Shown here: positions 1-8,160 of the stretch, piece by piece
How positions within the stretch are numbered: position 1 is the first letter of the stretch
Layout: every line of letters starts with the position of its first letter
Assembly: GCA_947650155.1 (NCBI GenBank)
Contig: CANSUS010000017.1
Location: forward strand, 1 to 61,705
Origin: an uncultured Lachnospiraceae bacterium
GTDB taxonomy: Bacteria; Bacillota; Clostridia; Lachnospirales; Lachnospiraceae
Length of the DNA stretch: 61,705 nt
Direction: 5' to 3'
The notes under the pieces: model-generated
Database searches by the model: none
The model's input: the letters and a program-made list of their open reading frames with translations, nothing else
Told to the model about the DNA's origin: nothing
Position numbers and translations under genes: made by a program

Positions 1-2
1 AG

Positions 3-656
3 AGAAATGGAAAAAATACGCCTGCTGAGATTGTGTTAGTTGGAGGTGCGGCAATTCTTGCCAATTATGGGTTTCGTGAAATGACCTATGATATAGATGC
101 AGTCATAACAGCATCGTCGGCCATGAAGGAGGCGGTTCATGCAGTAGGAGACCGTTTCGGTCTGCCAAATGGCTGGCTGAATGCGGACTTTAAGAATACG
201 AGTTCTTATAGCCCTAAATTATCGCAATACTCTAAGTATTATCGTACCTATTCTAATGTGTTGCATATCAGGATAATTAGCGCGGAATATCTTATTGCCA
301 TGAAATTAATGTCCGGGAGACGTTATAAGAAGGATTTGTCTGATATTATTGGTATTTTGAGTGAACAAAAAAGAATGGGAGAGCCTTTAAATTACCAGCA
401 GATTGATTGCGCAGTAAGAAATCTGTATGGCGGGTGGGATGATATTTCCGAATATGCAATACAGGTTTTGAAAGCGGCTTTAGATTCAGAAAACCTAAAA
501 GAATTATTTATGGAACAGGAACGTGAAGAGGCATTATCAAAACAGGCAGTGCTTCAAGTTCAAAAATATGAAGGGGAAAAAGTAAAGGAAAGTAATGTGG
601 ATGAGATTATTCAAAAAGCTTTAAGGAAGAAAAGGAATGATAGGGAGGAGAGATAG
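3..656 (+). CDS. DUF6036-type nucleotidyltransferase-fold protein, 5' end cut by window
   Basis: The frame is open to the window edge (first whole codon at base 3), so the true start lies outside. The visible 217 residues open with PAEIVLVGGAAILANYG and continue to TYDIDAV. A glycine-glycine turn followed by a spaced D-x-D is the look of the minimal nucleotidyltransferase fold found in DUF6036 and AbiEii-like proteins. A motif around RRYKKDLSDI further on fits the same group. The C-terminal third is charged and probably helical. Such proteins often sit in mobile or defence regions, sometimes as toxin-like partners, but no antitoxin partner is visible here. Family assignment is by motif only; the biochemical role is unknown. 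Confidence 0.6.
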   Translation, partial: RNGKNTPAEIVLVGGAAILANYGFREMTYDIDAVITASSAMKEAVHAVGDRFGLPNGWLNADFKNTSSYSPKLSQYSKYYRTYSNVLHIRIISAEYLIAMKLMSGRRYKKDLSDIIGILSEQKRMGEPLNYQQIDCAVRNLYGGWDDISEYAIQVLKAALDSENLKELFMEQEREEALSKQAVLQVQKYEGEKVKESNVDEIIQKALRKKRNDREER

Positions 657-664
657 ACAAACAT

Positions 665-1291
665 ATGGAAAATAAAGACTATAAGAAAGGTATAGCAGCG
701 CTAATAATGATGTTTATTGTATGGGCGGTGATAGAATGTGATTTTATTACGTTAATCATACCAAATCAAATATTGGCATTTGGAATTAGCCCTGTTATTT
801 GGGGAATTGGAGCATTTTTCATTTTCATCAAAATGAAAAAGCAAAATGAGGGAGAATTGTATCGTACAAATGATTTTTTAACAGGCAGGGACTGGTTAAT
901 CCTCTTTTTTGTGGTTATGGGCAGCGTTTCAATAGGAGTTAGAAATTATGTGTATGTCGGAATGAAGCCCTTAATTATTAGGGAGTTTTTTTCGGGTTAT
1001 CTATTATATACGGTTAGAAATATTTTTTATTATCCATTAGAAGTTTTACTAATGTTGGAACTTTTGATATATGCCCAGTGGGCAGGAGAATGCCTAACTA
1101 AAAAATCAGATATACCGTGGGGCGCGTTGGCATTGTTTTTTCTATGGGGTATGCCGCATTTGTTTCATGGATTTGAGGACGGTATTGTATCAGCACTAAA
1201 TGCTTTTATTTATGCAATTCCTTTTTATGCTTCGGGAAAGAAAGTAAAAGTAAGTTACGTTAGTATGCTAACATTATGGTTGTTAGTGTAA
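665..1291 (+). CDS. Integral membrane protein, weakly CPBP-like
   Basis: This 208-residue protein begins nine bases after the stop of the DUF6036 gene, so the two are probably co-transcribed. Its ribosome site (GGAGGAG at about 643-649) is rather far from the ATG. I count about six hydrophobic segments. The last ones carry GMPHLFHGF followed by a hydrophobic helix, which loosely recalls the His-containing third motif of CPBP intramembrane proteases (Abi family). The EExxxR motif of active CPBP enzymes is not evident, so an inactive relative or an unrelated membrane protein is just as possible. A hairpin terminator follows at 1340. Confidence 0.45.
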   Translation: MENKDYKKGIAALIMMFIVWAVIECDFITLIIPNQILAFGISPVIWGIGAFFIFIKMKKQNEGELYRTNDFLTGRDWLILFFVVMGSVSIGVRNYVYVGMKPLIIREFFSGYLLYTVRNIFYYPLEVLLMLELLIYAQWAGECLTKKSDIPWGALALFFLWGMPHLFHGFEDGIVSALNAFIYAIPFYASGKKVKVSYVSMLTLWLLV

Positions 1292-1339
1292 TAAAGAAGT
1301 AATCAATATTCAAGTAGATAATTAAATCTCTTTACCTAA

Positions 1340-1383
1340 GGCAGCGGTTTATTTTAACAGTAAATCAGCTGCCCCTTTTATTA
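1340..1383 (+). terminator. Intrinsic terminator after the membrane protein gene
   Basis: A GGCAGC arm at 1340-1345 pairs with GCTGCC at 1368-1373. The inner bases (GGTTTAT with GTAAATC) extend the stem with two wobble pairs. CCTTTTATT follows. It separates the first two genes from the ATPase-HNH-NACHT run, so that run probably has its own promoter in 1384-1521. No convincing -35/-10 pair is visible there. Confidence 0.65.
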
Positions 1384-1521
1384 AAAAACAAAGTTTTCCA
1401 AAAACTTTATGTTTTAAAACTTAACTGCATTGTAAAATGAATAAAAAGAGAGTTGTCGATATTTGCAAAATATGCAATATAGAAACCAGTGCAAGAAAAC
1501 CATGCAGAAACGAGGTAAACC

Positions 1522-3216
1522 ATGCAGTTTTATTTGATGGGCTATTCCATTAGTCATGGAATTAAAGAACAGGATATGAAAATCTATCCGCATATCAAAT
1601 TGGTTACGGATGCTTTTGACGATTTTGGAAACCAGACATTGTTTAGAATGTATTATCAAAAAAATGAGAAAACGCATTATAAGGCAATAGGAAAGGTAAA
1701 AATATTACATGCCAGTGAATATATAGTCAGACAGGTAATTCCACTTCAATTCAAAACTTTAAATAAAGAATTCTGTTCCCTGGGGCAGAGCGTGGAATAT
1801 TACCGAAAACTAAAAGAATTAAACAATCCTGACAGGGAGTGGGGAAGAGAAATTCTGCTGGCGTTAAACGATATTGCCATTAATAAGGATATTGGAGATA
1901 AATTTTCTGATCAAAATGGAATAACGAATTCTCTGATGCGGGACAGTGAAGCCTATCACGCATATAAAATGGGATTTCAGGTTTTCTACGGGTTATCGAA
2001 CCATATTGAGGGAAAAGTGGCTTTTACATATACTTATAATAAGAATTATAATAAAAAAGTATTTTTTGAATTTAATGATAATTCACGTTTACCTAATCGA
2101 ATCAATGTTGTTGTGGGCAAAAACGGAACGGGAAAAACCCAAATGTTATCGTCTCTGGCAAGCGTTTTAAGCGGTTATAATAAAATGGAAGAAAAATATG
2201 ACGTTGATGTCAGACCAGGATTCAGCAGATATATTGCCGTATCATACAGCGCTTTTGATAATTTTGAAAAGCCCTTTGGCGAGAGGGTCAGTAAAAGGCA
2301 GACCGTTCAGGAGTGGCAGCATATCTTAGCGGAGATCCAAAGGCAGAAGGACATATGCAGCAGTAGAAAAGAGATGGATAAGGATTTTAATGCTTTAAGC
2401 AATTTTTTTACAGATGTAGAGATTTTAATCGGGAAACTTGAGGAAAAGGAGCAGCTGGAAAATTATTTTAATAATATTATGCTGGGGAATGTTCTGGAAG
2501 AAAATGAGTTCATGGAAGACGGAATTGGCAGTTATGTATATTGCGGACTGCTGCGAGGAAACAGATTGATATCAGAAACTGAAATGTACATTAACTTCAG
2601 AAATAATCTGAATGAGATCATAAGGATGAACCGTAAAAAAGAGTGGAAAGTCATTATGACTAATATATTTGATAATAAAGACGATTTAAAAAGGATTTTT
2701 AACGAAGGGAAAATTTCATCTGAAAATGTGATTGAGGATTATTTTTACGAGTTAAGTTCGGGACAAAAAATAATGCTGCACATTTTTACACAGGTCATAG
2801 TCAGCATTACGGAAGATTCATTACTGCTTATTGATGAACCTGAGATTCATTTACATCCGAATGCAATCTCAAATTTCATGAGGATGTTAAACGATATATT
2901 AGATCAATTTAACTCCTTTGCCATTATATCAACCCATTCGCCTATCGTATTACAGGAGATTCCTTCCAGATATGTAAGAGTGTTTGATAATAATGAATTT
3001 TATGAAGATAAACTGTGGGAAGAATGCTTTGGAGATAATATATCCAGAATCATTACAAACGTTTTCAACGTACGGCCGGATGAAAGCAATTATAAATCTT
3101 TTTTCAGGAGGAAGAAGGAAGAGGGATTCACAAAAGAAGAGATTGAGAATCTTTTTGAAGATAACCTGAGCATGAACGCGGAATTATACTTAAATTTATT
3201 ATATGAAGATGAATAG
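1522..3216 (+). CDS. OLD/RecF-like AAA ATPase (PtuA-like), first gene of candidate defence operon
   Basis: This 564-residue protein carries a full ABC/SMC-type ATPase core: Walker A GKNGTGKT at residues 199-206, signature LSSGQ at 411-415, Walker B LLLIDEPEIHLHP at 434-446, and the switch histidine in STHSP at 470-474. The IHLHP after Walker B is typical of AAA_15/AAA_21 overcoming-lysogeny-defect ATPases. No TOPRIM nuclease domain is seen after the core. The first ~190 residues are an extension without a recognised motif. An HNH endonuclease gene lies 91 bases downstream; an ATPase plus HNH pair is the hallmark of Septu (PtuA/PtuB). The Septu label is inferred from domain order. ATG 1522 is preceded by a modest GAGG at 1512-1515. 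Confidence 0.75.
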   Translation: MQFYLMGYSISHGIKEQDMKIYPHIKLVTDAFDDFGNQTLFRMYYQKNEKTHYKAIGKVKILHASEYIVRQVIPLQFKTLNKEFCSLGQSVEYYRKLKELNNPDREWGREILLALNDIAINKDIGDKFSDQNGITNSLMRDSEAYHAYKMGFQVFYGLSNHIEGKVAFTYTYNKNYNKKVFFEFNDNSRLPNRINVVVGKNGTGKTQMLSSLASVLSGYNKMEEKYDVDVRPGFSRYIAVSYSAFDNFEKPFGERVSKRQTVQEWQHILAEIQRQKDICSSRKEMDKDFNALSNFFTDVEILIGKLEEKEQLENYFNNIMLGNVLEENEFMEDGIGSYVYCGLLRGNRLISETEMYINFRNNLNEIIRMNRKKEWKVIMTNIFDNKDDLKRIFNEGKISSENVIEDYFYELSSGQKIMLHIFTQVIVSITEDSLLLIDEPEIHLHPNAISNFMRMLNDILDQFNSFAIISTHSPIVLQEIPSRYVRVFDNNEFYEDKLWEECFGDNISRIITNVFNVRPDESNYKSFFRRKKEEGFTKEEIENLFEDNLSMNAELYLNLLYEDE

Positions 3217-3307
3217 AGAGAAGATTTTTTTAGTCAGTAAAGTATACAGAGAGCGGTATTGAAGCGCATAGAAAATCTATACTTTTAAAGTGTGGGGAGG
3301 TACACAG

Positions 3308-4189
3308 ATGAAAAAATTAACAGAGCCGGTAAACACAGAGGCCGTTTCGATGTTAGATGACATGATAAAAAGGAAAAAGAGAGAAGACTATGCGAAACGG
3401 CTGAGCGCTTATAGAGATTATATTGTTAGGAGATATACTGTTTTTGAAAAGAAAAAAGATATATTGGAAAATGTGGGTTCCAGTAAAATTGTAACGGAGG
3501 AAGACAAAGATGCGATCCATTCATCATTTAATACTTCCTTTAAGAAGAGAATGAAAGAGAAGGAATTAAAAAAGGTTTATGAGGAATGTGAAGGCGTCTG
3601 CCCTTATTGTGGGAATGGAAAGATCGAAGAAGTGGATCATTATGTACCAAAGGAGAATTATCCCGAATTTACGCTGTATCCAAATAATCTAATACCACTG
3701 TGCAACAAATGCAATAAGAAAAAAGGAGATAAATTTGTTGATACGAGGAATGAAAGACAGTTTATCAATTTTTATTCTGATTGTATTGATGATATACCGT
3801 TCCTAAATGTTGAAATTGATTTTGATCCCACGGATATAAAAAGAACTACGGAAGTAAAATATACGGCGGACTTTTCTAAAATTTTGGACAGCCGCTTAAG
3901 AAAAATTGTAAAGGATCATTATAAATATTTAGACTTATTGTGCAGATACAATGAAGCAGCCGCCGATGAGATTTCAGAATTGTTATCCGTATTACAGGGG
4001 CAGCCGGACAGAGAAAAAAGCAGGGTCAAAATCATGGCTGACGGGTGGATTCTGGGTAAAAGAGACAGTCAGCGGCTGAAAGCCGGAAGCAATGACTGGA
4101 AGTATTTATTATATGAAAAATTATATGCAATAAAGTATGCAGATGAATTGGTTGAATATGTTTGTACAAATAAAGCAGTGCGGAAATGA
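3308..4189 (+). CDS. HNH endonuclease (PtuB-like), second gene of candidate defence operon
   Basis: This 293-residue protein has a clear HNH module at about residues 98-140. Zinc-binding CPYC is at 98-101, the catalytic-type DH at 110-111 (VDHYVPK), then PNNLIPLCNKCN with Cys132 and Cys135. That is the treble-clef order expected of an active HNH nuclease. The N-terminal ~95 residues are basic and probably helical; the C-terminal half is unrecognised. The ATG at 3308 is chosen over an in-frame GTG at 3290 because GGGGAGG at 3294-3300 sits directly before it. The gene lies between the ATPase and NACHT genes, and its TGA overlaps the NACHT ATG by 4 bases, which suggests coupled translation. Confidence 0.78.
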   Translation: MKKLTEPVNTEAVSMLDDMIKRKKREDYAKRLSAYRDYIVRRYTVFEKKKDILENVGSSKIVTEEDKDAIHSSFNTSFKKRMKEKELKKVYEECEGVCPYCGNGKIEEVDHYVPKENYPEFTLYPNNLIPLCNKCNKKKGDKFVDTRNERQFINFYSDCIDDIPFLNVEIDFDPTDIKRTTEVKYTADFSKILDSRLRKIVKDHYKYLDLLCRYNEAAADEISELLSVLQGQPDREKSRVKIMADGWILGKRDSQRLKAGSNDWKYLLYEKLYAIKYADELVEYVCTNKAVRK

Positions 4190-7107
4190 GGATAGCAATG
4201 ATAAAAATTGTGATTGGCACATTGGGAGTCACGTTCAGAATGTTGTTAAGATACTGGACAAGTGACAGCAGGGTGTTAACGGCAAATATTACAGATTTAG
4301 AGCAATTTGCTCAACAATGCGGCCTGACTATATTGGAAGCAAGGAAGTTCAGCAGATCGATCGATAATTTTATAGATATCATGGCAGAAGATTTTGTTCA
4401 AGAATTTGGGAGTCAGATAGATTCAGAAGATCGAAAAGCAGCGATTTTTCTCCAAATACAAAAAGATATAGAGAAAATCAATCTAAAGGAAGAAGAACTG
4501 ATATTGGGAACTTCCCATGCGGATGATTTACGAACGCTTATTATGAAACAATCAGAAAAAGAGAGAAATGCATGGAGCGATGCGGAGACGGGGCTATATG
4601 AAAATTGTGTCAGATACATCGTCAAGGCGGGAACAGAGTTTGTATCCAGGCTTCCTAATTTTACGCCTAAATCATTAGAAATCATCGTTAAAAGACAGGA
4701 AGAATATCAAAAGGATCTGCATGCTATTTTGATGGAAATTCATTCCATGACAAGTCTGATAAAAGATGTGGATGTTACATACCGTGAGTATGAGGGGATC
4801 TATCGTGATAAACTGGTTGAAAAATACAGTAAAGTCGAATTAATCGGATCCGGTATCAACAATGCCAGAAATGTGACAAGATATGATATTTCATCTGCAT
4901 ATGTGGAATTAAACTGCGTAAACGGAGGAGAATACGGAGAAGAAATTGAGCTGTCCCAGGTTTTTGTAAATCATAATGTGGTTTGGATCAAGGGAGAAGC
5001 CGGTTCCGGGAAAACAACGTTTTTGCAGTGGATTGCAGTGTGCGCAGCCAAAAATGAATCTCATAAAATAGAGAACATCGAAAATACGATCCCTATCGTA
5101 ATAGAATTAAGAAATGTGGAGTGGCCCATTAATCTTCAGGACGTTGTGAACAAAGTCACTGCCATATATGGAAAGAACTGCCCGGACGGATGGATTTTGA
5201 ATTTACTGGAGCAGAACAGAGCTATTTTATTATTTGACGGTCTGGATGAAATCAATCAGATAAAGAGGGAAGAAGTTTATAGAAATATTGAGGGCATTGT
5301 CAGCCAATATCCGCAGGCAAAAATTTTACTGACAGCGAGAAACTCTGTAAAGGACCAGATAGATTGTGAAAGTACCTATTATGAAATCTTACCTATGAAA
5401 ACGGAAAATATAAAAGAATTCATCGAGTATTGGCACAGATCTGTTTTACGGAAAGATGCGATTGTGGATGATGAGGAAATTGACAGGCTGCAATATCATT
5501 TGAAAAATAAAATAGTTAACAGTCCGTCATTAAAGCTGCTGGCAAAAAATCCTTTATTATGCGCAATGATCTGCGCGCTGAACTATGTTAATAATGAACA
5601 GTTACCGGAAGATAAGATGGCGCTGTATGAAAAATGCTGCGAAATGCTTATGGATGCAAGAGATAACAAGCGAAACATTACAGGCACTGCTTATGAAAAT
5701 CTGCCAAGACTGGATTATAGTAAAAAGAAAAAAATTCTGGAAGAAATTTCGTACTGGATGATGAATGGAAATGTATCATCAGAAAAAAGAATCAATGTGG
5801 TGCATTTTCTGGATCATTTACTGAAAGACACCAATATTTTAATGGACGATAAAGCAGTATGTAATGCAGAAGATGTGTTAAATTTTCTGATTGAGCGAAG
5901 CGGTATTATCAGAGAACCGGAAGAAGGGGATATAGATTTTATCCATAAGACATTTATGGAGTTTTTGGCGGTGAAAACGATCTGCAGAAAATGCGACTGG
6001 AATGTTTTGGTGAGGGAAGCATGTAATGTGAATTGGAAAGAGACTATTATTATGTGTTTTCGGGAAATGGGGAAAGAAAATGTGGAGGATGTTTTACGGA
6101 AATTATTACATGAGGGGGAGAAGAGATTCGACGACAGGTATACTTTAATGGCTTCGATGGGGGCGTCTAACGCTGCTTTTTTCTCTAATGATGAGATTAG
6201 AAATGAAATTGACAGTAAAATTAAAAAACTGGTTCCTCCCAAACCGGGGGATCTGTATGAAATTGTACAGGCAGGAACTTATTTTCTGCCTTTTCTAAAG
6301 GATTCTGCAAAATACACAGATCTGGAAAGAAACCGATGTCTGGATATAATGGAACGTTTAGAGTCAGACGAGGCGATTCCCATTCTCTTATCTTATGTGG
6401 AAGGAGATGGGGAGGAAGAGATCAAAGAACGGGCTTTGGAGATGTTAAGTGAATATCAGAATTCCATGCTGAATGAATACAATGTGCGCGAACAGCTAAT
6501 GAATATCTTATTGGATTCCATTCAGGGAGATTCCTTAACTACTTATGAATGCATGATAAATTTGATAGGAAATGAAACTTTGTCGGATAAAGGAGTCAGC
6601 CTTATCGATCGGGTGAAGGATTTAAAACTGTTTTGCGGCATACGGGAGGCAGAAAGTTTATATATTGGAGAAATGCAGTTTCTCCGGTATCTGAATAAGT
6701 GTGAGAAAGTTACTTTATATGGGGATATACAAAGGATTGATTTCTTGAAACAATTTCCCTTTATCACAGAACTTACTATAAAATCAGAATATGATTTATC
6801 GGAAACAATCCTGCAAATGCCGGATTATAAAAATTTAAACAGTATTAAGAAGTTTCAGCTGGAAGCGGTGTGGATGAATAACTTTTATGATAAAGATCTG
6901 CAGAATATGAGAAAGATAGAGGAATTTGAATTACATTGTAAAGATCCCGGCTTAGAATTAAGTATTAACAATTTTAATGATTTTCCGAACCTCAGAAAGG
7001 TTATTATAGATGTAGATAAAAATCTGGTAGAGGATATCATATGGCAGGTGCCAAAATGGAAGGGAAAAAATGCAGATCTAGAAATTGCGGTCTGCGCAAA
7101 TGTATAA
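4186..7107 (+). CDS. NACHT-domain NTPase (bNACHT/STAND type), third gene of candidate defence operon
   Basis: This 973-residue protein has Walker A GEAGSGKT at residues 270-277 and Walker B ILLFDGLDE at 347-355; the DGLDE ending is diagnostic for NACHT. The N-terminal ~260 residues are mostly helical (RNAWSDAETGLYENCVRYIV near 130) and resemble the NACHT N-terminal helical domain rather than a known effector. After the NTPase comes an alpha-helical region with HEAT-like stretches near 700-790, then irregular leucine-rich strands near 830-960 that could act as the sensor. Bacterial NACHT proteins are known anti-phage NTPases, usually encoded alone. This one overlaps the HNH stop by 4 bases (ATG 4186; an internal ATG at 4198 is possible). 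Confidence 0.8.
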   Translation: MRIAMIKIVIGTLGVTFRMLLRYWTSDSRVLTANITDLEQFAQQCGLTILEARKFSRSIDNFIDIMAEDFVQEFGSQIDSEDRKAAIFLQIQKDIEKINLKEEELILGTSHADDLRTLIMKQSEKERNAWSDAETGLYENCVRYIVKAGTEFVSRLPNFTPKSLEIIVKRQEEYQKDLHAILMEIHSMTSLIKDVDVTYREYEGIYRDKLVEKYSKVELIGSGINNARNVTRYDISSAYVELNCVNGGEYGEEIELSQVFVNHNVVWIKGEAGSGKTTFLQWIAVCAAKNESHKIENIENTIPIVIELRNVEWPINLQDVVNKVTAIYGKNCPDGWILNLLEQNRAILLFDGLDEINQIKREEVYRNIEGIVSQYPQAKILLTARNSVKDQIDCESTYYEILPMKTENIKEFIEYWHRSVLRKDAIVDDEEIDRLQYHLKNKIVNSPSLKLLAKNPLLCAMICALNYVNNEQLPEDKMALYEKCCEMLMDARDNKRNITGTAYENLPRLDYSKKKKILEEISYWMMNGNVSSEKRINVVHFLDHLLKDTNILMDDKAVCNAEDVLNFLIERSGIIREPEEGDIDFIHKTFMEFLAVKTICRKCDWNVLVREACNVNWKETIIMCFREMGKENVEDVLRKLLHEGEKRFDDRYTLMASMGASNAAFFSNDEIRNEIDSKIKKLVPPKPGDLYEIVQAGTYFLPFLKDSAKYTDLERNRCLDIMERLESDEAIPILLSYVEGDGEEEIKERALEMLSEYQNSMLNEYNVREQLMNILLDSIQGDSLTTYECMINLIGNETLSDKGVSLIDRVKDLKLFCGIREAESLYIGEMQFLRYLNKCEKVTLYGDIQRIDFLKQFPFITELTIKSEYDLSETILQMPDYKNLNSIKKFQLEAVWMNNFYDKDLQNMRKIEEFELHCKDPGLELSINNFNDFPNLRKVIIDVDKNLVEDIIWQVPKWKGKNADLEIAVCANV

Positions 7108-7123
7108 ATTGAAGATAACCCTT

Positions 7124-7639
7124 TCAGGCATTGTTTATCTCAGGAGGAATGAACAGTGGAAAATCCGGCGGATGATAAGTAAATAAGAAAAAACATACTG
7201 CGAAGAGTACTGTTAAGCAGTATAACAGCAGTTCGTAAGGCTTTGCTTTACAGGATAAAGCAAGCCTGTATACAATTACAAAGGAAACGATCGTACTTAG
7301 AATAAAAATGGCGATATCTGCAATCAACGAATCCTGCCCGAGTATTGCAGTATAGCCATAGAATAAAACAGGGATTAGTACTGTCCCTGATAAAATACCT
7401 GTACATAGCGCTGAAGAAATGCATGGATTACTGTCTTTCAACTTCCAATTCATAAAAACTGCATACAGCAGCATAGGGAAAAAGAGCAGTTTCATATGTT
7501 CCCAAATGGATTCATTTACAGGAGTAAACAGCCCGATCAAAAAGTTTTGATTGGTCCAATCATATAAAAAATGTGCCAATGATCCTGTTATTAACACAAA
7601 TACGATTCCGATGATTGTATAAATTCTTAACTGTTTCAT
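7124..7639 (-). CDS. DUF6512-like integral membrane protein
   Basis: This 171-residue protein has about five hydrophobic helices and the motif PVNESIWEHMK near residue 35, which I associate with the DUF6512 family of small Firmicute membrane proteins of unknown function. ATG 7639 is preferred over upstream ATGs at 7645 and 7687 because GAGG lies eight bases before it. It converges on the NACHT gene with only 16 bases between stops and no clear terminator between them. It marks the edge of the accessory block. Confidence 0.6.
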   Translation of the reverse strand: MKQLRIYTIIGIVFVLITGSLAHFLYDWTNQNFLIGLFTPVNESIWEHMKLLFFPMLLYAVFMNWKLKDSNPCISSALCTGILSGTVLIPVLFYGYTAILGQDSLIADIAIFILSTIVSFVIVYRLALSCKAKPYELLLYCLTVLFAVCFFLFTYHPPDFPLFIPPEINNA

Positions 7640-7657
7640 ATACATTACCTCATAGAC

Positions 7658-7687
7658 AGTATATGTAATTATGAGATAAGTATGCAA
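7658..7687 (-). promoter_or_regulatory. SigA-type promoter for the DUF6512-like gene
   Basis: Reading the minus strand, TTGCAT (7687-7682) and TATACT (7663-7658) are separated by 18 bases and lie just upstream of the chosen ATG at 7639. The -35 box is four bases from the terminator hairpin of the neighbouring minus-strand gene. Confidence 0.6.
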
Positions 7688-7690
7688 GGC

Positions 7691-7714
7691 AAAAGGCAGG
7701 GAATCCTGCCTTTT
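7691..7714. terminator. Perfect-stem terminator for the 79-residue ORF
   Basis: A ten-base arm AAAAGGCAGG pairs perfectly with CCTGCCTTTT around a GAAT loop. On the minus strand it ends the 79-residue gene, whose stop codon lies inside the hairpin. The flanking A and T runs make it symmetrical enough to work in both directions. Confidence 0.8.
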
Positions 7715-7952
7715 AAAACCCTGCCATTAAAAATCCGATCAGCTGATCTCTCTGGACAGCATCGTCGGAGCCTTTTACTTTAGAAGCCATACCGTCAAGT
7801 TCCATATCGCTGGAAGCGGCACGCATTAATTTTTCAAGAAATTCCTTTTTTTCCTGTTCCGCCCTTGCAGCGCGCCTTTCCGCTTCCGCTTTACTGCGGA
7901 GTTTAATGGAATTTTCCATAGAACTTAATACCTGTGTCATGTTTGTCATCAT
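7713..7952 (-). CDS. Small charged hypothetical protein
   Basis: This 79-residue protein begins MMTNMTQVLSSM, runs through a highly charged helix rich in Glu, Arg and Ala (about residues 18-40, likely coiled coil) and ends QLIGFLMAGF. No family is recognised. The start at 7952 follows a good AGAGGTG; a longer in-frame ORF to 7976 would begin before that ribosome site. It is divergent from the acyltransferase-like gene at 8161 and ends in its own terminator. Confidence 0.6.
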   Translation of the reverse strand: MMTNMTQVLSSMENSIKLRSKAEAERRAARAEQEKKEFLEKLMRAASSDMELDGMASKVKGSDDAVQRDQLIGFLMAGF

Positions 7953-7969
7953 TAAAATCACCTCTGTTT

Positions 7970-7998
7970 TTGACAAAATCGGTTTTCTGATCTGTTAT
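7970..7998 (+). promoter_or_regulatory. SigA-type promoter for the 8161 gene
   Basis: TTGACA (7970-7975) and TGTTAT (7993-7998) are 17 bases apart, giving a leader of roughly 155 bases before ATG 8161. The -35 box lies inside the region upstream of the divergent small ORF. Confidence 0.5.
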
Positions 7999-8160
7999 TC
8001 TATAAATGTTATCGGTTTTTTCGGTTATTTCTTTAGAGACAATGTATTCTGGAGCATAGAAAAAATCATGTTTTACTGGAAGGAACAGAAGGGAAGTAGT
8101 ATATTAGATAGTAAGAAAAACGGGCGGCAGTCGGAAGAAAGCTGCCAAAAGGAAGCTTAC

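Noticed and set aside
1498-1528. Repeated AACCATGCAG around the ATPase start
   Set aside because: Ten-base direct repeat only; the second copy spans the start codon and no regulator is suggested.
5814-6242. 142-residue open frame on the minus strand
   Set aside because: Antisense shadow within the NACHT gene; Ser/Phe/Ile-rich with no motif or ribosome site.
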